64,000 nucleotides of DNA from Hyphomicrobium sp. (lineage in GTDB: Bacteria > Pseudomonadota > Alphaproteobacteria > Rhizobiales > Hyphomicrobiaceae), in NCBI GenBank assembly GCA_030148425.1, contig JASBTM010000017.1:62001-126000 (forward strand), given 5' to 3'. The notes beneath the pieces are model-generated. The model was not told the origin of the DNA. It saw only the letters and a program-made list of their open reading frames with translations, and did not search any database. Within the stretch, counting starts at the first letter, position 1. Each line of letters begins with the position of its first letter. Positions 8,526 through 15,949 of this stretch are shown here, one piece after another. The translations under genes were made by a program, and so were the position numbers.

Positions 8526-8798
8526 ATGTCGGCGCTGGCGAACGTCCGTCCGAAATCCATCCGAGGGCCATTCATGCGCGTGCCACTTCCTCGTTTCATC
8601 AAAATCTGGTTCAGCCTCGATCTCTTCCTCGCCCTTTTTCCGCCGCTGCACTGGGCTGCGAGCGGCACGGAGCCGATATTCGGCGTGCCGAAGCCGCTCT
8701 TCTATCTTTACGGAACGAGCTTGTTCATCGCGGCGAGCGTGGTCGCGGCCTACTTCTGCGACAAGAGCCTCGGCGGCGCCCAAAGCGGGGAACGCTAG
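8526..8798 (+). CDS. DUF3311 small membrane protein (symporter partner) 1
   Basis: 90 aa with two membrane helices (about 23-42 and 58-78: FIKIWFSLDLFLALFPPLHW and a helix ending IAASVVAAYF). The pattern with a PPL motif between helices is DUF3311-like, a family of tiny membrane proteins encoded just before sodium:solute symporters. ATG 8526 is chosen because GGAGAGGGGG lies directly upstream; longer upstream frame lacks a start signal. Two bases separate its stop from the symporter GTG at 8801. A paralogue sits at 12443. Inference: small subunit or assembly partner of the symporter. Confidence 0.8.
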   Translation: MSALANVRPKSIRGPFMRVPLPRFIKIWFSLDLFLALFPPLHWAASGTEPIFGVPKPLFYLYGTSLFIAASVVAAYFCDKSLGGAQSGER

Positions 8799-8800
8799 GC

Positions 8801-10339
8801 GTGGCGCTTCTGATCACCTATAGCGCGCTGGCGCTGTTCTTCGCCGCCGTCGTGCTGATCCTACAGCGCTCCTATGTGACAGACAGGAACTTCACCGACT
8901 TCGCCGTCGCGGGCCGCTCATTCGGCGGATTCTTCCAGGCGATGGCGTTCTTCAATACCTACCAGCCGGGCTTCGTCTTCCTCGGCTCGTTCGGCTTCAT
9001 CACGAAAACCGGCGTCGTCGGCATGGGGATATCGACGCTGCTGGCGCCGGTCGTCATGTATCTGATGGCCGATCGCGTGTGGACGTGGGGCGCCAAGTAC
9101 GATCTCAGGACTCAGCCAGACCTGATGGCGCTGCGCTACGACAGCCGCAGCGTGCGGATCGTCGCGGCGCTGGTCGGTATCTTCGGGCTCTTTCCGTGGA
9201 TGGTGCTCGGCATGCAGTCGCTAGGCGCCGTGTTCTATGCGCTATCGTTCGGGTACCTCTCGTTCACCGCCGCGGTTGTGCTTGGCGTCATGGTTATGAC
9301 AATCCGGCAGTTCTGGACGATCCGCATGGGCATGCGCGGCATTGTCATCTCAGATATGTTTCAGGGTGTCGTCGCGTATCTTTTCGGCAGCGCGCTCATT
9401 ATCGGCTTGATCATCTGGCTTTATGCGGGTGGCGCGTCGCTTGAAGCGCTACCTGCGGAGCGCTTCCAGATTCCAGGGCCGGAGACGGATAGCTCGCTCC
9501 TCTTTTTATCGCTGACCCTGCTGCCGCTGCTCTGTAGCCTGTGCTGGCCCGATCTTTTCGTCCGACTCTACACCGGGTCCGGGGTCGAGAGCGTCAAGCG
9601 GTCGTCGGCCTACTGCGCGCCGATTGCACTCATCTTCGTATCGAGCCTGGGCTTTCTTGCGCTGCTGTCCTCCGGCCGCCCCGATGTCGCCACCAATCCC
9701 GATGCCGCATGGTTCACCCTGGCGCTGGCCGCCGGAGGACCGCTGCTGCTCGCGATGGCCGGTGTCGTCGTCTTCGCCGCCTCGATGGGGAATATCGACG
9801 CCACGGTGCAATCGATCGGAGCGCAGATTGCGAATGACGTCATCGGCGCACTCGGCCCGGAGCGCGAGGCGATGAGCGAGCGCAACCTGATGCTGACTTC
9901 GCAAATCTCGATGGCCGCGATCACGCTCTTCTCGGCGACGATCGCCTGCCTGCCACTTCCGGCGCTGTTCACCATCGCGCTCTTCGCTTTCCAGATTATG
10001 GTGCAGCTATCAGTGCCGCTCTACTTCGGCATTTTCAGCAAGTTCGGCAACCGACAGGGTGCCGTCCGCGGCATGCTCGCCGGCATCGCCACGGTATGCG
10101 CGCTGCAACTTGCGTGGCCGATCGGCGTGCCCTGGGCCTACGGCCTAACGACGGGCGCCCTTGGCCTCGCCGTCAATTTCGGGGTGTTCGTCGTCGCAGG
10201 TTTGCTTATCCGCCGTTCGGAGGACGAGCAGGCGCGCCTCGATGCGCTGTTCGAAAACATTGCACCGGTTGCACTATCGCCGGCGCCTAACGTTTCCACG
10301 CTTGTAACTTCAGGAAAGCTCAGCTCATGGAGAACTTGA
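8801..10339 (+). CDS. Sodium:solute symporter family permease 1
   Basis: 512 aa from GTG 8801, with about 12-13 membrane helices. SSS-family features: N-terminal FTDFAVAGRSFGGFFQAM, LRTQPDLMALRYDSR after the third helix, and RMGMRGIVISDMFQGVVAY. These resemble the MctP-like branch, which takes up monocarboxylates in rhizobia. The open frame extends upstream, but overlaps the DUF3311 gene in another frame; the GTG has GGGGA upstream and follows the DUF3311 stop. Its 3' end overlaps the channel gene at 10327 by 13 bases. Substrate unknown; small organic acid is a guess from family and from the two-component neighbour. Confidence 0.88.
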   Translation: MALLITYSALALFFAAVVLILQRSYVTDRNFTDFAVAGRSFGGFFQAMAFFNTYQPGFVFLGSFGFITKTGVVGMGISTLLAPVVMYLMADRVWTWGAKYDLRTQPDLMALRYDSRSVRIVAALVGIFGLFPWMVLGMQSLGAVFYALSFGYLSFTAAVVLGVMVMTIRQFWTIRMGMRGIVISDMFQGVVAYLFGSALIIGLIIWLYAGGASLEALPAERFQIPGPETDSSLLFLSLTLLPLLCSLCWPDLFVRLYTGSGVESVKRSSAYCAPIALIFVSSLGFLALLSSGRPDVATNPDAAWFTLALAAGGPLLLAMAGVVVFAASMGNIDATVQSIGAQIANDVIGALGPEREAMSERNLMLTSQISMAAITLFSATIACLPLPALFTIALFAFQIMVQLSVPLYFGIFSKFGNRQGAVRGMLAGIATVCALQLAWPIGVPWAYGLTTGALGLAVNFGVFVVAGLLIRRSEDEQARLDALFENIAPVALSPAPNVSTLVTSGKLSSWRT

Positions 10340-11148
10340 AACTCGAAAACGCGCTCGACACGGTCGGACGCTGGCTGCATAGCGCTGCCCGAGATCAATT
10401 GACCGCGTGGCCGCGACGCGGGCCACTCCTCCACTGGCTGATCTTTACCGGTGTGACGATATTCGCGTTTGTGCTGCTCTGGTATTACGGTCTCATTCAG
10501 CAAATGATCGTAAGCGATCGCACTCATATTTCGTCTCTGATCGTACTTCTCTATATCGGAGCGTCCCTGCACTGTCTCTGGCGCACGATCATTATCTCTC
10601 GGGAAGACGACGCCGCGCGACAGACGGCCAAGCTCGTTGCGGCCGACCCCCGCCATCTCGCTTTTGACGCTACAAGCGTCGGCAGCGAGCTGCCCTCCGG
10701 GCTGATCACTTCGCATATTCGAAATCTGGCGACAAAGGCTGGGCTAAACGGAGGCTTGCGCCTCGACCAGACGCTCTTACTGCGAGGGCTTGCCGGGCAG
10801 CTTCGAGGATCGAACCATTTCGGCTCATTCGCGAGCGATACGCTGATGAAGCTCGGCCTGCTCGGCACGATCGTCGGCTTCATCATGATGCTTGCGCCAA
10901 TAGCTGGCCTCGACGCTGACAATCGCGGCGCGCTCAAATCATCCATGACGCTGATGAGCGACGGCATGGCAGTTGCCATGTACACGACGCTAGCGGGCCT
11001 TGTCGGCTCGATCCTTGTCAAAATTCAATACTACATGCTCGACGACGCAACGAGCCGGCTATTCAATTTTGCCGTCGGCGTCACCGAGGTTCATGTCGTC
11101 TCGGCCCTCGAACGGAAATCGGGAGGGACCGATGATCGAAGAGTTTGA
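10327..11148 (+). CDS. MotA/TolQ/ExbB proton-channel family protein
   Basis: 273 aa with helices near 36-58, 66-84, 172-192 and 213-235. The third helix starts LMKLGLLGTIVGFIMMLAPI, the hallmark of MotA/TolQ/ExbB channels, followed by a MSDGMAVAMYTTLAGLVGS helix. Such proteins use the proton or sodium gradient to move a partner anchored by a single helix. The start overlaps the symporter end and the stop overlaps the next gene (11132) by 17 bases, so the genes are coupled. The next two genes take the place usually held by ExbD/TolR or MotB. Ion-driven force transfer in a transporter operon is unusual. No peptidoglycan-binding motif is visible in its partners. Confidence 0.8.
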   Translation: MENLKLENALDTVGRWLHSAARDQLTAWPRRGPLLHWLIFTGVTIFAFVLLWYYGLIQQMIVSDRTHISSLIVLLYIGASLHCLWRTIIISREDDAARQTAKLVAADPRHLAFDATSVGSELPSGLITSHIRNLATKAGLNGGLRLDQTLLLRGLAGQLRGSNHFGSFASDTLMKLGLLGTIVGFIMMLAPIAGLDADNRGALKSSMTLMSDGMAVAMYTTLAGLVGSILVKIQYYMLDDATSRLFNFAVGVTEVHVVSALERKSGGTDDRRV

Positions 11149-11785
11149 TCTCGCCTCTCGTGACGAGCCATTCGATCCGTTCGGCGTGATGTTGTTCAAG
11201 GCGTTGCAGGTCATCGCCTTCCTGTTCTTCATCACTCTGCTGATGGTTGCGCCGGACGCTAAGAGCGGGAAGATCGACACCAAGGCCGAATTCCTCATCA
11301 CCATGAGTTGGCCTGACAATCACCCCGATGATATCGATCTCTTCGTCCAGGATCCGCTTGGCCACATCGTTTTCTATCGCCGACGCGAAGCGGGCTTCAT
11401 GGTGCTGGATCGTGACGACCGCGGCGGCGCGAATGATTTCATCCTCGTTGGAGATACGAAGGTCGACTCTCCAATTCGACAGGAGATCGTCAGCATTCGG
11501 GGCATCGTTGCGGGCGAATACACTGTCAATGTCTACCATTTCACCGCGACGAGCGGCCGCCCCGTACCGGTGTCGGTCAAAGTCGAGAGGCTGAATCCTA
11601 CGGTGCAGGTCGTGCACTACGACACGATCGAGCTCAACGAGAGCGGCGAAGAGAAGACAGCCGTGCGCTTTACAATGGATTCGGGTGGCAAAGTTACTGA
11701 CGTCAATCGCGAGCAGAAATCGTTGCTGCGTACGCTCAGCACGTTCAACGGCTCCGCGTGGACCGGCATCGGAATCGGCAAATGA
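11132..11785 (+). CDS. Single-helix anchored periplasmic protein (YfaP/DUF2135-like fold suspected)
   Basis: 217 aa. Short cytosolic N-terminus, one membrane helix at about 22-42 (FKALQVIAFLFFITLLMVA), then a periplasmic beta-rich domain. The stretch ITMSWPDNHPDDIDLFVQDP with DxDL and later GEYTVNVYHF resembles Ca-binding beta-sandwich domains of the DUF2135/YfaP type. The topology matches ExbD/TolR/MotB partners, but the usual ExbD Asp in the helix is absent. GGGAGGGA precedes ATG 11132. ATGA overlap with the next gene. Inference: force-transducing partner of the ExbB-like channel. Confidence 0.65.
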   Translation: MIEEFDLASRDEPFDPFGVMLFKALQVIAFLFFITLLMVAPDAKSGKIDTKAEFLITMSWPDNHPDDIDLFVQDPLGHIVFYRRREAGFMVLDRDDRGGANDFILVGDTKVDSPIRQEIVSIRGIVAGEYTVNVYHFTATSGRPVPVSVKVERLNPTVQVVHYDTIELNESGEEKTAVRFTMDSGGKVTDVNREQKSLLRTLSTFNGSAWTGIGIGK

Positions 11786-12378
11786 GCTTGCAAAGCGACA
11801 TCCTCGCCTTAGCGATCGCGTATGCGGCGCTTGGCGTCCTGCTTTTGATTGCGATTACGCGTGCCAATCTCCTCTGGATGGCAAAGGCGGGCGCGGTCGT
11901 CGCAACGAGCGCCTTATACATTGTCGTCTTTTTCAGATTGCAGGGACTGCTCGGATGGTCCGCCTACGAAGCCTTGCCGCCCCGATTTGAGCTTTTATGG
12001 GCGCGCGTCGTCGAAAGCAATTTCGTCAACAACGAAACCGGCGCGATCTATCTCTGGGTCGAGACGTTGGACGACGCCAACCGACCGAGTCTCGTGCCAC
12101 GCGCCTATGTCTTGCCCTATTCCGCGGAGCTCGCGAAAAAGGTTGAAGGGGCCAAAAACGAGCTCATGCTTGGCCATCACATTGAGGCTAAGCCGAAGGA
12201 CTTCGGCTCCGGCGGTGGACAGAACAATCCTGGAGGCGCGCCGGCTCGCGTAGGGGGCGGTATAGGTGGAGATCCATCGGGCGGATTTCTCGATACGAAG
12301 TTTCTCGGAGGCGGTGCACCATCCATCGATTTCGCACCATTACCGCCACCGATTTTGCCACCCAAAGACCAACCGTGA
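11782..12378 (+). CDS. Membrane protein with Gly/Pro-rich C-terminus
   Basis: 198 aa, family not recognised. Two membrane helices (about 9-26 and 33-53), then a soluble domain with GAIYLWVETLDD and a long Gly/Pro-rich tail from about residue 139 to the end (GGAPARVGGGIGGDPSGGF, ending PPPILPPKDQP). Start ATG overlaps the upstream stop as ATGA. The position after an ExbB-like channel and its anchored partner suggests the third member of the same complex. Pro/Gly-rich tails of this kind can span the periplasm, as in TonB, but no TonB C-terminal domain is present. Confidence 0.7.
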   Translation: MSLQSDILALAIAYAALGVLLLIAITRANLLWMAKAGAVVATSALYIVVFFRLQGLLGWSAYEALPPRFELLWARVVESNFVNNETGAIYLWVETLDDANRPSLVPRAYVLPYSAELAKKVEGAKNELMLGHHIEAKPKDFGSGGGQNNPGGAPARVGGGIGGDPSGGFLDTKFLGGGAPSIDFAPLPPPILPPKDQP

Positions 12379-12442
12379 TGCTTAAGCGGTTCGATCTCGA
12401 CTTCCGCAAATCAAGAAACTTAGAAAATGGGAGTTTCTCGCA

Positions 12443-12679
12443 ATGTCCGAAGACGGATCGACCGGTTCTGGCGAACACGCCTCGTGGATTATCGTGTGGT
12501 TTGTTCTCGATGCAACAGTAGCCCTCACGCCTCCGCTCTATTGGGCTGTCGACGGCCTTAGAGCCTCCGTCCTCGGCATTCCTGTCGTGCTCCTCTACTT
12601 TATCGGAGTAGCGGTCTTCATCACCGCAAGTATCGTTGCGGCCTACATAGCCGAAGCGCGCGCAGCGGAGGCCCGCTGA
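12443..12679 (+). CDS. DUF3311 small membrane protein (symporter partner) 2
   Basis: 78 aa, paralogue of the protein at 8526. Helices at about 14-33 and 45-68 with a PPLYWAVDG link. GGGAG ten bases upstream supports ATG 12443. The stop overlaps the following symporter start (TGATG). The 64 bp before it hold no gene; the operon probably reads through. Confidence 0.82.
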   Translation: MSEDGSTGSGEHASWIIVWFVLDATVALTPPLYWAVDGLRASVLGIPVVLLYFIGVAVFITASIVAAYIAEARAAEAR

Positions 12680-14190
12680 TGCTCATCACGTTCAGTGCCA
12701 TTGCACTCTTTTTCGCGATCATAATCGTCATTCTGCAGCTCAGTGGCATTCGCGATCGCAGCTTCACCGAGTATGCCGTCGGTGGCCGCTCCTTCGGCGC
12801 TCGCTATCAGGCAATGTCGTTCCTCAACACATGGTACCCCGGCGCAATGTTCACGGCTTTCGGCGGGATGGCTGCGAGTGCCGGCGTCATTTCATTCTAC
12901 GTACTCTCCTATAGCTTGCTCACGGTCGTGCTGATGTACCTGATGGCGCGACCCGTGTGGGTATGGGGTAAGACGTTCGACTTGCGCACGCAGCCGGACC
13001 TTCTGGCTCTGCGATTCAATTCGCGTCACATCAAGACGATCGCCGCCATCATCGGCATCGTGTCCGGCATCCCGTGGCTGGTTCTCGGCATGCAAGCGCT
13101 TGGCACGCTGTTCCAGCACATATCACTTGGCGCACTGTCATTCTCGCAGGCGGTGATTGTTGGCGTCGCCGTCATTGCCCTACGTCAGATTTGGACGGTG
13201 CGTATGGGCATGCGCGGCGTCGTGATCTCCGACATGGCGCAGGGCGTCGTCGCCTACATCGTCGGCACCGCGGTGCTGATCGGGCTAATCGTCTGGATGA
13301 TAACGTCACAGGGCATTACCTTTGGATCGCTGGACCAGCGGATGTTCGCCATCCCCGCCATTGGATCGAAGGAAGGCCCACTTTATCTTTTCAGCCTCAT
13401 TTTAACCGGGGCGCTCGGCGGTTGGTGCTGGCCTTACATCTTCGTACGGTTATTCACGGCGGATGGTGTGCATAGTCTCAAGAAGTCCGCCGCTCTTGCC
13501 GTCCCGCTCTCACTCGTATTCGGTGTGGTGCTACTTGTCTTCGGCATGCTCGGCTCGCAGGTGGTAGGCGTCGCGGCCCATCCCAATGATGTGTGGTTCA
13601 TCGTCAGCCAAACAGCCGGCGGCTTGTGGTTGCTGGGATTGGCTGGCGTCATCGTGCTCGCGGCCTCGATGGGACATACGGATGGAAACATCCAGGCGAC
13701 CGGTACCCAGATCGCCAATGATCTAGTAGGCAACTATTGGAGCCTGGATCAGCGCCAGCTTATCGTCATTGCAAAGCTCGGAATGCTAGCGCTCACAATC
13801 CTTTCATCATGGCTGGCGTGCCTCTCATTGCCCGCGCTCTTTCAGTTAGCCATACTCGCCTATCAGGGCATCATTCAATTGGCCGTACCGCAGTTTCTCG
13901 GTATCTTCTGGAGACGGGGCAATAAGTACGGCGCGATTGCCGGCATGGTCTCAGGCTTCGCGGTGGCCGTGACGCTTGAACTTGCCTATCCGAGTTATCT
14001 GCCATGGGCATACGGCCTGACATCCGGTGCCGTTGGGCTTGTCGTGAATCTCGCGATCTATGTCGCGGCTGCCTATCTGCTCCCGCAGTCACGGGAGGAG
14101 CGCACCCGGATCGAGAAGCTGTTTGCGCTGATAGAGGCGCGCCGCTCCACAAGCCTCGACGCCCTGAACGCCTCGCCTCAGTCGGTATAA
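12679..14190 (+). CDS. Sodium:solute symporter family permease 2
   Basis: 503 aa, about 13 helices, clearly paralogous to the permease at 8801. It shares FTEYAVGGRSFGARYQAM, LRTQPDLLALRFNSRH, RMGMRGVVISDMAQGVVAY, and the late AASMGHTDGNIQATGTQIAN. The start overlaps the DUF3311 stop. Having two DUF3311/SSS pairs in one operon suggests duplication with specialisation for two substrates or affinities. Inner membrane; coupling ion expected to be sodium. Confidence 0.9.
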   Translation: MLITFSAIALFFAIIIVILQLSGIRDRSFTEYAVGGRSFGARYQAMSFLNTWYPGAMFTAFGGMAASAGVISFYVLSYSLLTVVLMYLMARPVWVWGKTFDLRTQPDLLALRFNSRHIKTIAAIIGIVSGIPWLVLGMQALGTLFQHISLGALSFSQAVIVGVAVIALRQIWTVRMGMRGVVISDMAQGVVAYIVGTAVLIGLIVWMITSQGITFGSLDQRMFAIPAIGSKEGPLYLFSLILTGALGGWCWPYIFVRLFTADGVHSLKKSAALAVPLSLVFGVVLLVFGMLGSQVVGVAAHPNDVWFIVSQTAGGLWLLGLAGVIVLAASMGHTDGNIQATGTQIANDLVGNYWSLDQRQLIVIAKLGMLALTILSSWLACLSLPALFQLAILAYQGIIQLAVPQFLGIFWRRGNKYGAIAGMVSGFAVAVTLELAYPSYLPWAYGLTSGAVGLVVNLAIYVAAAYLLPQSREERTRIEKLFALIEARRSTSLDALNASPQSV

Positions 14191-14211
14191 TTTTTGTGGA
14201 GATAAGACACG

Positions 14212-14865
14212 ATGAGCAATGAGGACATCTATTCCGACTGCCATCGCGACATTCAAGAGCGCTACGGTCAGCGGGCGCTAGCTGAGCGCACGGCCCAGGC
14301 AATCCTTCACTCGGCATTTACCCAGCAGGACATCGCCTTCATCGGTGAGCGGGATTTCTTCTTCCTTTCAAGCGTGGATCCCGACGGGCATCCGACCGTA
14401 TCCTATAAGGGCGGGGCGCCGGGCTTCGTCAAAGTCGAGAACGGCGAGCTGGTGCTTCCGTGCTACGATGGCAATGGCATGTTCCTGTCGATGGGCAACA
14501 TCGCGGCCGATCCCAAGATCGGCCTACTGTTCATGGACTTCGAGCGTCCGCGCAGGCTTCGTGTGCAGGGATTGGCACGCTTGGATGAAAGTGCAGCACG
14601 CGATGCAATCCCTGGGGCGCTCTTTCTCGTTCGCGTGGCGCCGCTGCATATCTTCGTGAATTGTCCGCGCTACGTGCATAAATACACGCGCGCCGAGACC
14701 TCAAAATATGTGCCAGACGAGGACGGCTCGGCGCCACTCGCACAGTGGAAAAGGTTGCAGATTGTCCATGACAGCCTTTCACCCGTCGATCAGGCTGCAG
14801 CGGAAAGCGCGGGCTTCATTTCGTTGGAGGGGTACGAGGCAAAGGTGGAAGCAGGCGATGGTTGA
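14212..14865 (+). CDS. Pyridoxamine 5'-phosphate oxidase-like flavin-binding protein
   Basis: 217 aa, cytosolic. The split-barrel core starts near residue 40 (DFFFLSSVDPDGHPTVSYKG), with LSMGNIAADPKIGLLFMDF and LRVQGLARL typical of PNPOx-like FMN/F420/heme-binding proteins. C-terminal CPRYVHKY is common in this branch, which is often annotated as a flavin-nucleotide-binding protein of unknown substrate. GTGGAG precedes ATG 14212, 21 bp after the symporter stop, so it is probably the last gene of the operon. It could act on the compound imported by the symporters. Confidence 0.82.
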   Translation: MSNEDIYSDCHRDIQERYGQRALAERTAQAILHSAFTQQDIAFIGERDFFFLSSVDPDGHPTVSYKGGAPGFVKVENGELVLPCYDGNGMFLSMGNIAADPKIGLLFMDFERPRRLRVQGLARLDESAARDAIPGALFLVRVAPLHIFVNCPRYVHKYTRAETSKYVPDEDGSAPLAQWKRLQIVHDSLSPVDQAAAESAGFISLEGYEAKVEAGDG

Positions 14866-15227
14866 CTGCGGGCCCCATGTCTGCTGCTGGCCCATAGAAA
14901 TGCTTCTGCTCGAGGCCAAAAATGTCCGCTCTTGCATACGGAGGTGGTTTTCGCGGACGATGCTGTTGCCTGCTCAGGTTCGAATCCTGATCGCTCAGCC
15001 AGCTAACACTCTGAAACAGATAAATTTTATCGCTTTCCCAGTGAGCCTGGAAAGTGCCGTGATATCCGCGGCTTGCCACACCGGTCGTGCGATCGCAGCG
15101 GACCAGAGACGCAGAATGGCGTCGTCGGGTGCGAAACAGGCCACCTCGTCTCCCGAGGCCACTTTTCAGTCGGCAGAAGCGGAGCTTCTGCTCGGCCGTA
15201 ACGCGAGAAAGCCATGCAGCGAGACCC
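14866..15227. other. Gene-free stretch with tRNA 3'-end scar
   Basis: No protein gene. It contains a tRNA 3'-end fragment (14974-15001, listed separately) and a perfect hairpin GCAGAAGC-GGA-GCTTCTGC at 15173-15191, with no T-run. The minus strand has an apparently long frame, but it includes the tell-tale LSDQDSNL that arises from reading a tRNA T-arm backwards, so I do not call it a gene. Confidence 0.6.
14974..15001 (+). other. tRNA 3'-end fragment (T-arm, acceptor strand, CCA); possible att scar
   Basis: TCAGG-TTCGAAT-CCTGA (14974-14990) is a perfect 5-bp T-stem with the canonical 7-base T-loop. It is followed by a 7-base acceptor strand TCGCTCA, a discriminator G and an encoded CCA ending at 15001. 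The matching 5' acceptor TGAGCGA and a D/anticodon arm are not found in the preceding 100 bases, so this is not a full tRNA gene. Integrating elements often leave such tRNA ends as attL/attR. It lies about 0.9 kb from the second recombinase module. Confidence 0.65.
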
Positions 15228-15326
15228 TCACTTCGTTTTTCTCGGCGTAGTTGTGCAGCCATCGCGCACTTGGCGGAGAGGCGGCGGGGGTGGTGGAGGC
15301 GGAGGCGGCTTCTGTTCATTGCTCAT
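15228..15326 (-). CDS. Tiny proline-rich protein, 32 aa
   Basis: ATG at 15326 with AAAGGA eight bases upstream. It encodes MSNEQK, ten prolines in a row, then LRQVRDGCTTTPRKTK and a TGA stop. It starts 12 bases after the stop of the membrane protein at 15339, in the same orientation, so the two are probably co-transcribed. Short poly-Pro proteins of this sort are often missed by gene callers. Function unknown. Uncertain because low-complexity sequence can be open by chance. Confidence 0.4.
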   Translation of the reverse strand: MSNEQKPPPPPPPPPPLRQVRDGCTTTPRKTK

Positions 15327-15338
15327 GATTGCAATCCT

Positions 15339-15905
15339 TTAAGTGAAAAGGCGCGGAAGACTTGAAATCCAGGATGAGAATGTTGGAACTGACACGATCT
15401 TGAGGATGACCAGAATAACAATGAGAGGAACCACGCGGACCAGCATGGCCTTCGCGTTGTGCAGATATCCGCTGCGCTGATCATTTATCAGCGCGTTTTG
15501 ATGCCCGCCCTGAATATATGCCGAGTAAATATGATCCAGCACCTTTCCGGCGATCTCTTCGGGAGGGCATGCGACATACTTTGAGTGATAGTCCTCAAGC
15601 TTCGCACGATAATCTTCTAGATCCAGGGGCGTTGGGACGAACCCATATGTGTGACCGTAATAGGAACGAACAAGAAAAAAGCTTGCTACAATCAGCAGGC
15701 CGACAATTATCAAAGCCAAAAGGATTTCGGCGCACTGTAGAAATGTCGCCGGCGCGACTAGACCAGCAAAAGCAAAATATAAGATGCCAATAAACGCGCT
15801 AATAATGGCAATTGGCCGATCGATTGCTTTGTTTAACTCTTCTCTGCGTGCAAGCTCGGCGAGATAGAGCGCTTTGTATTCAGCCCTCACCTCTGCCATC
15901 ACCAT
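15339..15905 (-). CDS. Hypothetical membrane protein (three helices)
   Basis: 188 aa (186 if the Met at residue 3 is the start). An N-terminal amphipathic helix (about 5-28, RAEYKALYLAELARREELNK) is followed by two membrane helices (31-50 and 57-79), a soluble domain of about 70 residues with charged LEDYRAKLEDYHSKY, and a last helix at 152-172. The region is AT-richer than its neighbours. Helix pairs preceded by a charged coil occur in membrane effectors of bacterial defence systems (SLATT-like), but I cannot confirm the family. It sits between the tRNA scar and recombinase module 2, so it may be element cargo. Confidence 0.6.
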   Translation of the reverse strand: MVMAEVRAEYKALYLAELARREELNKAIDRPIAIISAFIGILYFAFAGLVAPATFLQCAEILLALIIVGLLIVASFFLVRSYYGHTYGFVPTPLDLEDYRAKLEDYHSKYVACPPEEIAGKVLDHIYSAYIQGGHQNALINDQRSGYLHNAKAMLVRVVPLIVILVILKIVSVPTFSSWISSLPRLFT

Positions 15906-15949
15906 CAGCTGGTTGAACCCAATAAGACCCGCGAATCACACTTAATAGT

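Noticed and set aside
8282..8800. Long N-terminal extension of the first symporter
   Set aside because: It overlaps the DUF3311 gene in another frame, is Arg/Gly/Pro rich and has no ribosome site; GTG 8801 matches the paralogue's start.
14900..15001. Complete tRNA gene
   Set aside because: Only the T-arm and 3' acceptor are present; no 5' acceptor, D-arm or anticodon arm could be folded.
14816..15319. 167-codon minus-strand frame
   Set aside because: Contains the LSDQDSNL string produced by reading a tRNA T-arm backwards, and overlaps the PNPOx-like gene end.
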